This document shows, piece after piece, positions 31,180 to 41,331 of a DNA stretch of 64,000 bases. The position numbers and the translations under genes were made by a program. The notes below the pieces were generated by a model. It did not search any database. It had not been told where the DNA came from and saw nothing but the letters and a program-made list of their open reading frames with translations. Numbering within the stretch: position 1 is the stretch's first letter; each line of letters begins with the position of its first letter. Source of the stretch: Lineus longissimus (Eukaryota > Nemertea > Pilidiophora > Heteronemertea > Lineidae); NCBI RefSeq assembly GCF_910592395.1, contig NC_088312.1:16623292-16687291 (forward strand), in the 5' to 3' direction.

Positions 31180-31745
31180 AAAAGAAACTGCAGTATCTGC
31201 CATTTTTCCAAAATTGAGCTTTTTACATTTTCGGAATCAGCTACACCAGTGCCATCTATTAGTTGAGGTGAGATTCATGGCAGGAGCCTCTAAACCCCTG
31301 AAAACAGCTAGTGAAATTTGCAGTATCTGCAAAAATAGGGTACAAAGTCAAGATAGAGTGCAGTATGTGCGCACTTACTGCAGTTTGTCTTGGGAGAACA
31401 TAGATACTGCAGTTTAGCTTGACTTAGTGTGCTGCGAAAGTAGAGTCCCAGAGTAGGGTATGAAGTCAAGACAGACTGCAGTATGTGTCACTTACTGCAT
31501 TCTGTATTGGTAACACTTGACATGTTGCTGGGTTTGACAGAGCTGGTCCTAGTGGAATATGTTTCTGTTTTAAAGGTGTTATCACTAATATCAGTTGAAA
31601 TAAGACGTGAATTACAATGAAATTTATGTTTTAAAAGTTGTTATCAATGAAAATGAATGCAATAATGAGGCAGTTACTGCACTTTGATTTGACAACTTCG
31701 TATTGTTCCGACTGCTCATGACAAGTCAAAGTGCAGTATTACCCA
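31180..31745. repeat. Cluster of TGCAGTATSTGC motifs
   Basis: At least seven copies or near copies of GCAGTATCTGC / GCAGTATGTGC / ACTGCAGT are scattered here. Two are part of a longer degenerate unit (AAGTCAAGA..G..TGCAGTATGTG..CACTTACTGCA) at 31347-31385 and 31463-31500. This resembles the subterminal protein-binding repeats of DNA transposons. No transposase is attached. Confidence 0.5.
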
Positions 31746-31851
31746 TATCCACTATCTGGGTCAAATTTCTACTCCCCCAAAAAGAGGTACCTTTTTGCAC
31801 CCTAATACAGATATAACCTTTAGACTATGAAAATCAGGCTTTAATCAAAAT

Positions 31852-32202
31852 TTAGGTTGTTTCATCGTGCTGTACTAGGAGAGCAAGGTATTCAAGATTG
31901 TTGATTCCCAGATCAAACTGATGACAAGTTAGACTCTGTTTAGCATAAATTGCAACACCACCTCTTTGTTGTTGATGAAATGTGGAATCGTCTTGGTAGC
32001 AATCGTGTCGGTTTCTTTGGAAGCATAGAAATCCGGGAATCCGGAAATTTTGGCTGTTATCATCCTGGAGCCATGTTTCTGACAAGCAGATGAAATGTGC
32101 ATGTTGAACATATAGGGTATGTTGAAGGTCATGAAAATGGGCTGACAAGCTTTCGATGTTGTGATGGACAACAAAAAGTGAGTTTGCTGGGGGATCATGA
32201 AA
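31852..32202 (-). pseudogene. EEP endonuclease domain at Helitron C-terminus, truncated
   Basis: In the same frame as the helicase end, after one TAA at 32203-32205, the sequence reads into the start of an exonuclease-endonuclease-phosphatase domain. A hydrophobic strand is followed by HFICLSETWLQDD (the catalytic Glu block), then RGGVAIYAKQSL. The frame stops at 31852, so the C-terminal GDFN, DHI and SDH motifs are missing. LINE endonucleases begin similarly, but the in-frame link to a Pif1 helicase favours a Helentron. Confidence 0.65.
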
Positions 32203-34389
32203 TTATATGTCGTCAGTGTATTCCAAGGTCTTCATTGCAAGCATCGAATTTTCAACTTCCTTATTACAATACAGTGCCGATGATCTGTAGTCCAGCAGGT
32301 GTAGGCCAGCCAATTTGGTTACACGGCTGAGGGCAACATATGCTTGACCAGAAGAAAAGATTTTATCCAGCGAAACAACAATTTCTTGTAGTGACATTCC
32401 TTGGGTCTTGTGGATGGTGGTTGCCCAAGAAAGTGACAGTGGAAATTGTAATCTTGTGGTGGGGCTGTTTTTCATGGACTGGTTCTATGCTGACAGAATT
32501 ATTGGAAACTTTATGCCTGAAAGGAGACTTTTTCATGTACTCTCTGCCTACTTTTTTGTCACTGAACTCAACACAAATTGCTTTTGGGAATCTTGTTTGT
32601 CCAGTTGAGTGAGGGAGAATATCAGTTATTATACCCATTGCACCATTAGTAAGACCATCCTGTACACTAATGTTCCGAATCAGCATAACATGTGCACCAA
32701 TTGCAATTGGAAGATTTGTTGGCAAGTCGCTGCTACTGGGCTTACTTGTAGTTTTCTTTGAAGGATGTTTGGAAGTATTTCCAGTCACCGGATCTCGGCC
32801 TAAATCTTTAGCATGAAGGGTGACAGTGGGTGATTGGAGAGTGTTCGATTTCTTTAAGTTGTAAGTATTGACTTCGTCTCATGTAGCAAAAACATGTAAT
32901 GCATTATTGGGATATGCTGGATGATCACTTGCCACCGAAATAATCCGCTCTTTTAAGATAGCTTCATCCTGCGCCTCCAACGGTTGTGAAATTACTCGCT
33001 TTCTTATCCTGTTGAGTAAGTGTGCGAAGTCAGCTTCTTCCCGCTGGCGCATGATCTCTGTAAGTTCAACATGACAAAAGTTGGTGGACCATTCATTGTA
33101 GAGATCATGAGGGTTCAGATTGCACAGGAGCTTGGCTCTGACTGGTGGCAATTGGTAGAAATCTCCAAATGCAAGTACAGTAATTCCACCAAATAGTTTG
33201 GTGTTCTGCTTGATTTGCTTCAATCTCTCACTGATGTAGATCAACAATATGTTTTTTATCATGGATATTTCATCAATTATTAAGATCTGTAATTCATGCA
33301 AGGTTGATCTGAGTGTGTTCACTCTGTCTTCTGCGAGAGGTTTGTATGGAAGGACGGTTCCCTTTGGTGGTATGCATAGTGCACCATGAACAGTTTGTCC
33401 ACCAATATTGTAAGCGGCTGGGCCAGTAGATGCAGTTTTTAGCACGCACACAGACTGTGGGAACTCCAACACTGGTTGCAACAGTTTGGTTGATTCAAAC
33501 TCAATAGCTTTGATTAGATGGCTTTTACCCGCTCCCCCTGGACCTGATATGAAGATGTTGAGTGGTTGTTGATTTTTGCCATGACGTTTCTGCAGACAGC
33601 ATTTTCGAATGGAATGGAAGACAAAAGACTGTTTTGTATTGAGTGACTGAAGGAGGCGTTTAGCTTTGTCTTTGGATATGCCTTTATGGATAATTTCGAT
33701 GTGGCCACAACTAGCAGCAGGATCAGGGGATGGGGAGTTGCTCGTACTGGCCAAATCAGGTATATCTTCGTCGTGTATGTCTGCATCTTCACGGAGGTCA
33801 CCATTTTCCTTGTGTGTGTCCAGACGGTCTTCTTCAGTTGATGGTGCAATCTGTGCCCATGCATCTTGTCATGGTGGGTTTTCATGTAGTTGTTCATATG
33901 CCTCGTCAAGAGGTTCTACGCCTTCTTCAAACACAGCCCTGTTAGGATCTACAATGTGTTGAACCATTTCTAGGTCATCGGTACCTGAAAGTTTGACGAC
34001 TGCCTTGAAATAGAATTCCTCCGAAGTTTCAAAAGGTTGTGGACCTAGTTGGGTTTCAGTCCAGAATGGCAGGTAGAGCGCAAGCAAATTATGAAAGTAT
34101 TTTTCTGGGAATTTTGTCTTTGGGAACCGGGCGGATCGCACAATAGCTGGAGAACTTCTGGATCGTTTTTGGATCTTTCCAAGACCATTTCTTAAGTCAA
34201 TAATTGGTACCTGTTTTGTTGATGGACATTGCAAATCTGGAAGATGTCCTTCCAATTCTACGTCTACTGGATCTTTTTTATCGTTGGCCTGTGATTTGGC
34301 TGTGGATGGTAGTATTCTGTAGTTTGACGCAAAACTGGCAAGACATATGTCTGAAAACTCAGGGGTTTCAGGTCGAGCTTTGTATCTAT
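32203..34389 (-). pseudogene. Helitron exon: inter-domain region and Pif1-like helicase
   Basis: The exon begins at 34389 after a CAG acceptor. FSDICLASFASNYRI and VPIIDLRNGLGKIQKRSR are the usual Helitron segment between Rep and helicase. Pif1/RecD-type motifs follow: Walker A GPGGAGKSHL, STGPAAYNIGGQTVHG, Walker B ILIIDEISMI, FGDFYQLPPV, and motif [11 protein letters not shown] with AYVALSRV. In-frame stops are at 33869-33871 (TGA) and 32879-32881 (TGA), and a frameshift lies near 32465. Residues between lesions are well conserved, so decay looks fairly recent. Confidence 0.85.
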
Positions 34390-34569
34390 CTGAGTCACAA
34401 TTTGCTAATGTGATACATATATGTGACAGGTAGGGTAAATTTCCAAACCCATTGCAGAACATGCTGTATCAGTTTTTTTAAAGGTAAATAAAATCAACTT
34501 CAATAATAAGTGTTTTTCTAATCACTGTCATTCAGGGTTGACGAGATATTCGGGTGCAACTTCACTAAG

Positions 34570-35110
34570 GTGGAGATTCACGTATGTCATAATTGACAGA
34601 AATATCAGAAGAAAAACTCCAAAAATTACCACAAAATAGGGGTGTTTTATTCAAACAAGTAACTTATATAACCAGAAACATAGTTTGTAATATGTAACAA
34701 GTTAAAAATTCATGAACATTAACTAGAAAATAACAGAACCGGCACATGCCACAAACTGGTCTGCTTGAGAAATTCTTACAATTTGATCAAAGGACATGAA
34801 CCTCACACTTATTTACAGCAACTGCCACTATTTTCTAACAAGGGGAATGTGACATTAACTCTAGTAAGAAATAATCCACAATCAACATTCACTGTGGTCA
34901 CCAGAGCACATTATCAACTAAAGTTCACGTATGTCATTAAGTTCACGTATGTCACGTATGTCACAAACTTGAGGGAAAAGTCACAAACTTTGTCATTATT
35001 AAGAACTTCTACTGTCTGAGACAAAGTGGGAACCTGTTTTAGCACAATCCTTTGAAAACCATGAAGAACACAGGTGTTGGCAATAGTTATGACATTACAT
35101 TTTACATACA
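34570..35110. repeat. Left subterminal ACGTATGTCA array
   Basis: TTCACGTATGTCA occurs at about 34578, 34924 and 34939, with a further ACGTATGTCAC at 34953. A TTGACAGAA-like word follows the first copy. The motif is the same as at the right end of the element, consistent with transposase-binding sites. Confidence 0.65.
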
Positions 35111-35183
35111 ATGAACAGGAGAATGCAGTTTTGGTGTTCTCTTCTAAAATACAACGATGCTAGTCTATCATGTCTAATTAGTA

Positions 35184-35480
35184 TTACATGTATGTCCCTA
35201 ATGATGTTTTTTCTTCAGAATGTTTCCTCGTTATCTCCTTCATGACATCTTCAGCTACTGACAATACGTGATGACCGGAGAATTGTATGGGCCCATAAAA
35301 GATTCGCCAGCCTTCAACAACAGTCTCTAAATCCTTTGTGATAGGCCAAACAAACCCATTGGCTCCTCTCTGTTCTAGATAGTCCATATCAGCTGACCCA
35401 TCCTCCTTCATCTTCACCACCTTCCCAATATAGGGTTTGCGCGAAAAATAAACTGCAAAGAATAGATCTGGTCTGATGTC
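35184..35480 (-). CDS. DDE-like transposase gene, last exon
   Basis: The exon starts after the acceptor TTACCTTTCAG and is in phase with the exon at 35646-35728. It encodes IRPDLFFAVYFSRKPYIGKV, EQRGANGFVWPITKD and a short C-terminus to the TAA at 35184-35186. It is a compact mixed domain of unknown function at the end of the protein. Intact in this copy. Confidence 0.65.
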   Translation of the reverse strand, partial: DIRPDLFFAVYFSRKPYIGKVVKMKEDGSADMDYLEQRGANGFVWPITKDLETVVEGWRIFYGPIQFSGHHVLSVAEDVMKEITRKHSEEKTSLGTYM

Positions 35481-35645
35481 CTGAAAGGTAATGAAATTCC
35501 AAGTGAAGGAAGGATGTAATCTAGTATAGACATGTCAGGATACAGAAAAACAACTGTTTAATTCTGAGGGAGACAATGTAACTGTAAAGCCGCAAAGGGG
35601 GAGGGGATGTTACCCACTCAGCTCAAATTTGATTGTCAGACGTAC

Positions 35646-35728
35646 CACAGTATTATCATCTAGGTGGATCACCGCATCAGTCTTCTGGGGACCACCACTA
35701 AGGAGGAGTTGGTCAAGGCCTTCGATAC
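35646..35728 (-). CDS. DDE-like transposase gene, penultimate exon
   Basis: An 83-nt exon between TATTTCACAG and GTACGT. Its 2-nt start completes the single G left by the exon ending at 42386, giving Gly-Ile-Glu; it ends in phase 0. It encodes GLDQLLLSGGPQKTDAVIHL. The upstream exon also starts with Gly-Ile-Glu, hinting at an internal exon duplication. Confidence 0.6.
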
Positions 35729-36304
35729 CTGTGAAATAATTTGATACAATGTCAATGCATAACTTTCACTTTTCAATTCATGCATGTGAATTCCAAAAAA
35801 AGGTTTATGCAGTCTCCCAATAACTAACTAAACTCCAAAATATATTATTAATTGGCCAAATTTATTTTGACTGATTTTACTTGCATCGTACCAATAGAAG
35901 GGGCGTGCCCCCAAAATGTAGCGGCCACAACAAACGCATCAGCAAGCTAAATCACGTGACGATTAAATGTCCGGATGACGTAACATCATGAGGGCAGGAT
36001 GTGAAATATTCACATACCACGTGCTCTTAACAGAGCCAATCACGTGACATGACTCAACTCGCTGACGCGCGAAGTGTAATCCGCTAAATTTTACATAACT
36101 GCAAGGGGTCAACCACCCAAGTGGCAAAGCCACACCCCACCGCAGTACCAGAAATATTTTCGCTTTCATTTTTAGATTTTTTTTGAAAATAGTTAGCAGA
36201 TGCAAGAAAGTACCGTCAAAACGAATATAGAAAACTGTGGCCTTTAAGGAAACGCAAGAGTAAAGCAAATGTAAGAAGTAACAATTTAAATCAATTAAAC
36301 CCAC

Positions 36305-36855
36305 AGCTTATAGAGCCGAATTGAAATACTTGGCACTGTTTGTGTTGCTAGCCAAAATTGCTGGAGGCACCCAGGCATCTCTAAAAAGAAAAGCTAATGA
36401 GTAAGGGAGGCTAGAGCTTATCCCTAATCGTTTGATTACGTGTTAGCGATTGTAGACTACCAGGAGCCCAAGCAGGAAGCTTACTTCCGTTAGTGGAAAT
36501 GAAGGGCAGCATAAATAAATAGGCTAAGCCGTGAGGTGCCTTAACTCTGTGAAAGTACTTTAAAAACCCAGATTAACGTAGTTAAGAGATTAAGGGTAAC
36601 CTGCTGGAAGGCCCTAATTGGACCACAAACAGGATGCAATTATACACAGGATGTAGTTATACACAATTTGAGAATTGTAAGCTGCAGCCTAAGACTGACA
36701 ACTTAAGATTAAGATTAGCCTATACTTTACATGTACTTGACAATTACCTCAAGTTGACCCTTAATTATATATACAATTGAAAGCTATAAGCTGCAGCCTA
36801 AGACTGACAACCCAAGAACCACAAATCTGACCACGAAAAATGGTATGCTTAGTGC
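36305..36855 (-). other. 3' noncoding region of the Ngaro-like element
   Basis: Downstream of the recombinase stop (minus sense) is AT-rich sequence with a 25-bp direct repeat containing AGCTGCAGCCTAAGACTGAC at about 36677-36702 and 36787-36812. Ngaro elements end in split direct repeats, so this pair may be part of that structure. The matching copy at the 5' end was not found. Confidence 0.35.
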
Positions 36856-37797
36856 CTAATTAATGCGTATGTATCTACGGAAGGCGTCTGAGGACCAACG
36901 CCCAAGCAGTCGGATTTGTGCATCGGATTTACCTTGCATGGCGGCATCACTGGCCGCCCCGATTCTAAAAGAATGTCCCTTGAAACGACTTGAGTCAAGC
37001 CCACAGAAATTAAGCATTGTTTTAAGAATCAGATCAAATTCCCTTCTGATTACCGGGGGGCCTGACTCTGATAAAAATAGAGGGCCTGCAGTTGGCCCTC
37101 TTACTGCCATGAAACGAGTTAAAGTTGAGACCGGACATGGGGGCAAAGATGCCTGAATGTGGATACATTGAGGCCCCTGGGCCTTACTGGACTTAAAGCG
37201 CAAGATTGAAATTAAAGCTTCGCTGTTGGTGGTCGAAACATCACTAAATTGCAAGCATGACGCAGTTGCTTGTGTGGACTTAGGCACCAACTCGCCAATG
37301 CGTAAAAATGCGTGAAAAGCTGTCGAAAACATGGCGGCTACAAGCCGTTGTTGGTACTGCACAGAATAAACCCTTGGAATCGAAGCCAGGAGCGTAGCTA
37401 AGATGCTTTTCGTGATAGGGAGACGAAGGTCAGCCCTAGCTTGCAGGTTTTGAGCAGCGCCCAATAGCTTTCTAACTATGAAAGAAGCAGATGGGTCAGG
37501 GTATCCCCCCCATTTCATGAAAAAACAGACTGCTGATAAATAACTGGCTATGGTCGCAGGGGTGTATTTCTGTGAAAAAAGGTATGCCACAAAAAGTGAA
37601 CAGTTGGTGACAGAAAGAGGAGCCAAAGGTTGGCCGGGCAGTGACCGATGACAAAACTGTACATAAATTGACCAGGCTCGACAATAACCTTGCCTGGAAG
37701 ATTCGGACAAAACTGCCCCTAACAATGTATTCAATGAATCGGTAACCTCTCGGGCAACATATCTTGTGGAATCTCCGTTGGGGAGGAGTCTAGCCAA
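36856..37797 (-). CDS. Tyrosine recombinase (integrase) of Ngaro-like element
   Basis: 313 aa. An N-terminal SAM-like DNA-binding half (SSRQGYCRAWSIYVQFC, TPATIASYLSAV) is followed by the catalytic half: first Arg in FHAFLRIGEL (about residue 165), the HxxR box in GHSFRIGAAS (about 275) and Trp/Tyr in LGRWSSDAFRRYIR (about 300-306). These residues are complete. It would insert circular cDNA without target duplication. It overlaps the RT ORF by 67 nt in another frame. Confidence 0.9.
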   Translation of the reverse strand: MARLLPNGDSTRYVAREVTDSLNTLLGAVLSESSRQGYCRAWSIYVQFCHRSLPGQPLAPLSVTNCSLFVAYLFSQKYTPATIASYLSAVCFFMKWGGYPDPSASFIVRKLLGAAQNLQARADLRLPITKSILATLLASIPRVYSVQYQQRLVAAMFSTAFHAFLRIGELVPKSTQATASCLQFSDVSTTNSEALISILRFKSSKAQGPQCIHIQASLPPCPVSTLTRFMAVRGPTAGPLFLSESGPPVIRREFDLILKTMLNFCGLDSSRFKGHSFRIGAASDAAMQGKSDAQIRLLGRWSSDAFRRYIRIN

Positions 37798-39581
37798 GGG
37801 GCCAACCGACGAGCTTTGTCCACCTGAAATCGGGAAATCAGATCAGGTAAATCATTGAATTTCCCTGGAATATGCTTTGCCTGAAACCTTATGTTGAGCT
37901 CTAAGCATCTTAACACCAATTTACGCATGAGTACCATTACCCTCTTATCTTTAGGAGATTGTTTGTTAATTATATGAACAACTGCATCATTGTCGCATAG
38001 AAACACGATGGAATTATTTCTCCACAGATGGCCCCAAACAAATAGGGCTGCAACTATAGGGTACAGTTCTAACAGAGTTATATGAAAAGATTTCCACTGA
38101 GTTGGCCATGCTCCAGCGACCCAGTGAGAGCCAAAAATGGCCGCAAATCCCAAGCTACCTGCCGAATCGGTGTGCAGCTTTAGTTTGTTACTGGAAACCC
38201 ATGTTTCTCCATGAAAAAATGATACACCGTTAAAATTTGCTAAAAAAGTAGCCCATACTGACAGGTCAGCCTTGACATCTAGAGTTAAGCTAATGTGGTG
38301 ATGTGGGTTGGTGAAACCAACAGTTAAATCTATGAGTCGTCTTAAAAAGGCACGACCCCGCAACACCACTGAACATGCAAAATTTAACAAACCAATCAGA
38401 GATTGCAACTCTTGGAGACGGACCGTTCGTCTTGCTTGAAAACCGGATATTTGTGTGTGACATTTGTGTAATTTATCAGGCGGTAAGCTTGCTTTAAACT
38501 TAATGGTATCCAAGACTATGCCTACAAAAGGCATAACCCTATCGGGCCCAAAAGTCTTCTCAATAACTAAGGGCACACCTAAGTCGTCACACAGCTTTTT
38601 GAAGAGCCCTAATTGTCGTTGGCAGTTGGCAAAACCGTGCACCATCAATAGGAAATCATCCAGAATGTGAACCATAGATTGTATGTGCAACTTTTTTATG
38701 GCTATCCATTCTAACGCCGTACTCAACGCTTCAAAAATAGAGCAACTACTACCGCAACCCATAGGCAAAACCTTATCGTAATAATATTTGCCCTCCCAGG
38801 TAAAACCGAGCAAGTGATAGTCATCAGGATGAATGGGAATAATGCGAAAAGCTGACTTGATGTCAGTTTTCGCCAAAAAGACTGGGTTGGGGACCGTTTT
38901 AATCCTTGCAATAGCGTCAAGAATAGACGCGTATTGCACATGCTTACAATCTGCTGGAATGCCATCATTTACCGAAGACCCCTCAGGGAATGAAAGATGG
39001 AGAATCATTCTGAATTCACCAGGGGTCTTTTTAGGAACAACCCCTAAAGGCGAAACATGAAAATTTTGAAAAGGTGGACTATCAAAAGGGCCGGCAATAC
39101 GCCCGGCTTGTAACTCTTTCTGAATTTTAGAGGATACTATATGTTTATGTTGCTTTGCCGACTTTAAATTTTCACAAATGAGGGATTCCATGTTACCAGC
39201 ATAGTGTAAGCGAAACCCGACAGAAAAACCCGACTTCAAATAATGTAATTTCACTGGGTCATAACCGGAGAGGTAGGCACACAAGGTGTTAACTTTGACC
39301 GGGGATGGGAGAACGGAATGAGAAGCACTAATATTTAGGGTTGGATCATTAATGTTCTTTGGTCGTGGTATCACCTTGCTTTGAAGAGCCTTTTTGGGTG
39401 TAACACTTGGAGGTAGGGTGTTTACCCTTGCACTTAGCGCAAGTGTGCTGGAATTTGCACTTGGCGCCTCTGTTGCATTTGCCTGTATTTTGGTAGACAA
39501 AGCAGGTGCCTTTGGGTAAGCCGTTGGAGGCTTTGTTAGCACGAAGGGGCTGATTCTTACCGCCGGAAATGGTTTTGTCAC
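37731..39581 (-). CDS. Reverse transcriptase-RNase H of Ngaro-like element
   Basis: 616 aa. RT fingers and palm: GRIAGPFDSPPF, SPLGVVPKKTPGEFR, catalytic FLAKTDIKSAFR, GCGSSCSIFEAL, and HILDDFLL in place of the usual YxDD box. RNase H follows, with acidic residues in LHTDSAGSLGFAAIF, LLELYPIVAAL and LCDNDAVVH, and DLISR at the end. Only about the first 77 codons overlap the Gag ORF in another frame and look non-RT, so translation may use frameshifting or splicing. The ILDD variant is typical of DIRS/Ngaro RTs. No lesion seen. Confidence 0.9.
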   Translation of the reverse strand: MTKPFPAVRISPFVLTKPPTAYPKAPALSTKIQANATEAPSANSSTLALSARVNTLPPSVTPKKALQSKVIPRPKNINDPTLNISASHSVLPSPVKVNTLCAYLSGYDPVKLHYLKSGFSVGFRLHYAGNMESLICENLKSAKQHKHIVSSKIQKELQAGRIAGPFDSPPFQNFHVSPLGVVPKKTPGEFRMILHLSFPEGSSVNDGIPADCKHVQYASILDAIARIKTVPNPVFLAKTDIKSAFRIIPIHPDDYHLLGFTWEGKYYYDKVLPMGCGSSCSIFEALSTALEWIAIKKLHIQSMVHILDDFLLMVHGFANCQRQLGLFKKLCDDLGVPLVIEKTFGPDRVMPFVGIVLDTIKFKASLPPDKLHKCHTQISGFQARRTVRLQELQSLIGLLNFACSVVLRGRAFLRRLIDLTVGFTNPHHHISLTLDVKADLSVWATFLANFNGVSFFHGETWVSSNKLKLHTDSAGSLGFAAIFGSHWVAGAWPTQWKSFHITLLELYPIVAALFVWGHLWRNNSIVFLCDNDAVVHIINKQSPKDKRVMVLMRKLVLRCLELNIRFQAKHIPGKFNDLPDLISRFQVDKARRLAPWLDSSPTEIPQDMLPERLPIH

Positions 39582-40566
39582 TGGCGGAAAGATCAGAACT
39601 CCCTCTTGTATGGGCCTTCATGTACAAGGTGTGTACCACTTCCAACCAGTCAAGAGGTTCCTCTTGACGCCACTTGCGAAAATTCTCGTCATAGTAGCGC
39701 CAATCCCCTCCCTCGTGCGCAATCTCTTTCACTAATGCCGAGTACCGTACCAATTTATATACATCATTTGGGAATTTCATCCCATAGACCGATGCGAAAA
39801 CATCAAAGCACGACAACCACTGTATAAGTGACAAAGGCTTGTCTTTAGTTACTTTACCAAATGACAAGGAGATGGGCACCCCATCCTCATCTGTTGATAT
39901 GACAGTTGGCTTGGGTTTGTCCTTATAGGTTTTCAAGAACTTGTGGAAATCCACATATTTCCCGGCCCAAACTTTCTCTCTGATCCTGTCGGAGACACCG
40001 TAGTATAACGGACGGGCCACCGAGAGAAGAGAACCATTTATGTCTCTACCAGTGAACGACGGTTCGCCTATATCTCCCTCACCGTTAGTATTGGCGCTGC
40101 TTGTCTGGCGTTGGTTTGACAATTCCAACTGAGCTGCAGATCCTGCTGCCGACGACGGACCCTGATTCGACTGAAGCTGACTGTTCTGCATGACTCCTTG
40201 CGTGGTAGCCGATACCGCCCCCGAAGACAGACCATACTGTAACTGCGGCTGAGTACTATTGAGCGGTAATCCAGTAGCACCGAGAGACGCATTGCTGGTG
40301 GTAACATTGTTAGTCCTGGCCATCATGTCCATCATGGTGGACATAAACGTCCTCATTTCAGTAAACATAGCACTAACGTCTGTTCCGCTCGGTCCCAAAT
40401 TCGTTTGGTCGTTGCGCCTCTTAGTGACTTTTTTCTTCTGCCTCTTGGGACCTGTTGGATTTTGGGCTGCCACTTCGGGTGCTGGCACCGGCACCAATGG
40501 AGTATCTTCCTCATCCGCTTGGCGACGTCGCTTGCTCTGTCTCGTCCTCTGTGTATTGGACGCCAT
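39349..40566 (-). CDS. gag: Gag-like protein of Ngaro-like element with CCCH finger
   Basis: 405 aa from a true ATG. It starts with a basic nuclear-localisation-like stretch (RQSKRRRQADEEDT, KRQKKKVTKRRN), then a Gln/Ser/Thr-rich linker. A helical domain follows (VWAGKYVDFHKFLKTYKD, FDVFASVYGMKFPNDVYKLV, DWRYYDENFRKWRQ). Near the C-terminus is a zinc module CFVYQNTGKCNRGAKCKFQH followed by CAKCKGKHPTSKC. Such combined CCCH and knuckle ends are common in DIRS-like Gag proteins and bind RNA. Confidence 0.85.
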   Translation of the reverse strand: MASNTQRTRQSKRRRQADEEDTPLVPVPAPEVAAQNPTGPKRQKKKVTKRRNDQTNLGPSGTDVSAMFTEMRTFMSTMMDMMARTNNVTTSNASLGATGLPLNSTQPQLQYGLSSGAVSATTQGVMQNSQLQSNQGPSSAAGSAAQLELSNQRQTSSANTNGEGDIGEPSFTGRDINGSLLSVARPLYYGVSDRIREKVWAGKYVDFHKFLKTYKDKPKPTVISTDEDGVPISLSFGKVTKDKPLSLIQWLSCFDVFASVYGMKFPNDVYKLVRYSALVKEIAHEGGDWRYYDENFRKWRQEEPLDWLEVVHTLYMKAHTRGSSDLSASDKTISGGKNQPLRANKASNGLPKGTCFVYQNTGKCNRGAKCKFQHTCAKCKGKHPTSKCYTQKGSSKQGDTTTKEH

Positions 40567-40627
40567 GGTCTAGAAAAGAACAGCGTGATTGTTAATATAT
40601 ATGAGCTTTGAGAAAACAGCATCACCA

Positions 40628-41230
40628 CAAATTGTGCAAGTGAGAAGAGATAACTCTCAGCACACTACCGCCTCATGCAGGGTATCGAGAGCGCCCATTG
40701 ATAAACAACCTAGATACAAACCCATCGGGTGTCTATTGGTTTCAAAACACAGAACACCAAGACAGGAGTACATGCTATCTAAGATTGCTTTTAGTTAAAT
40801 GAGAAGCAAAGATCCAACTACAGTTGAGAGCATCATAATTAGCGTGCAGAGCCTGAAACTTCATGCACTATACGAACAATTGTGCAAGTGAGGAGAGATA
40901 GCCCTCAGCACAATACCGCCTCATGCAGGGTATCGATAGCGCACACTGTCAAGTGAGAAGCAACGATCCAACTACAGTTGAGAGCATCATAAATGCGCAG
41001 TGCCCAAGACACATACACAAGACAATGTGCAGGAATAAAGGGGAAGATCCCTCCTAGCACAACCAGCCCATTGCAGGGTATCAAAGCCCAAACTGTTGAA
41101 ACCATAACATCGCACCAACTATGGGTTCGCGATATCAAGGGCGGGCTTCAAATTGGTTGGGAGCAATGATCCAACTACAAGGGCATCATAAATGAGCAGA
41201 GCCTAAGACTCACACCCAAGGTAAACAAGC
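40628..41230. repeat. Three diverged tandem repeats between hydrolase and Gag ORFs
   Basis: Two words recur in order: TTGTGCAAGTGAG...CAGCACA..ACCGC..TGCAGGGTATC (about 40632, 40878, 41023) and GATCCAACTACAGTTGAGAG (about 40810, 40967, 41168, the last shortened). Spacing is about 150-250 bp. They are noncoding and may serve as promoter or internal repeats for the downstream Gag gene. Confidence 0.7.
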
Positions 41231-41331
41231 GCACAGTGCCTGACGGCCCATGCACCCAACTTAATAAGCATATGAACCGTATGCTATTGAGCTAACGAAC
41301 TAAAGCAATAAGCTTCAGTAAGACATCTAAC

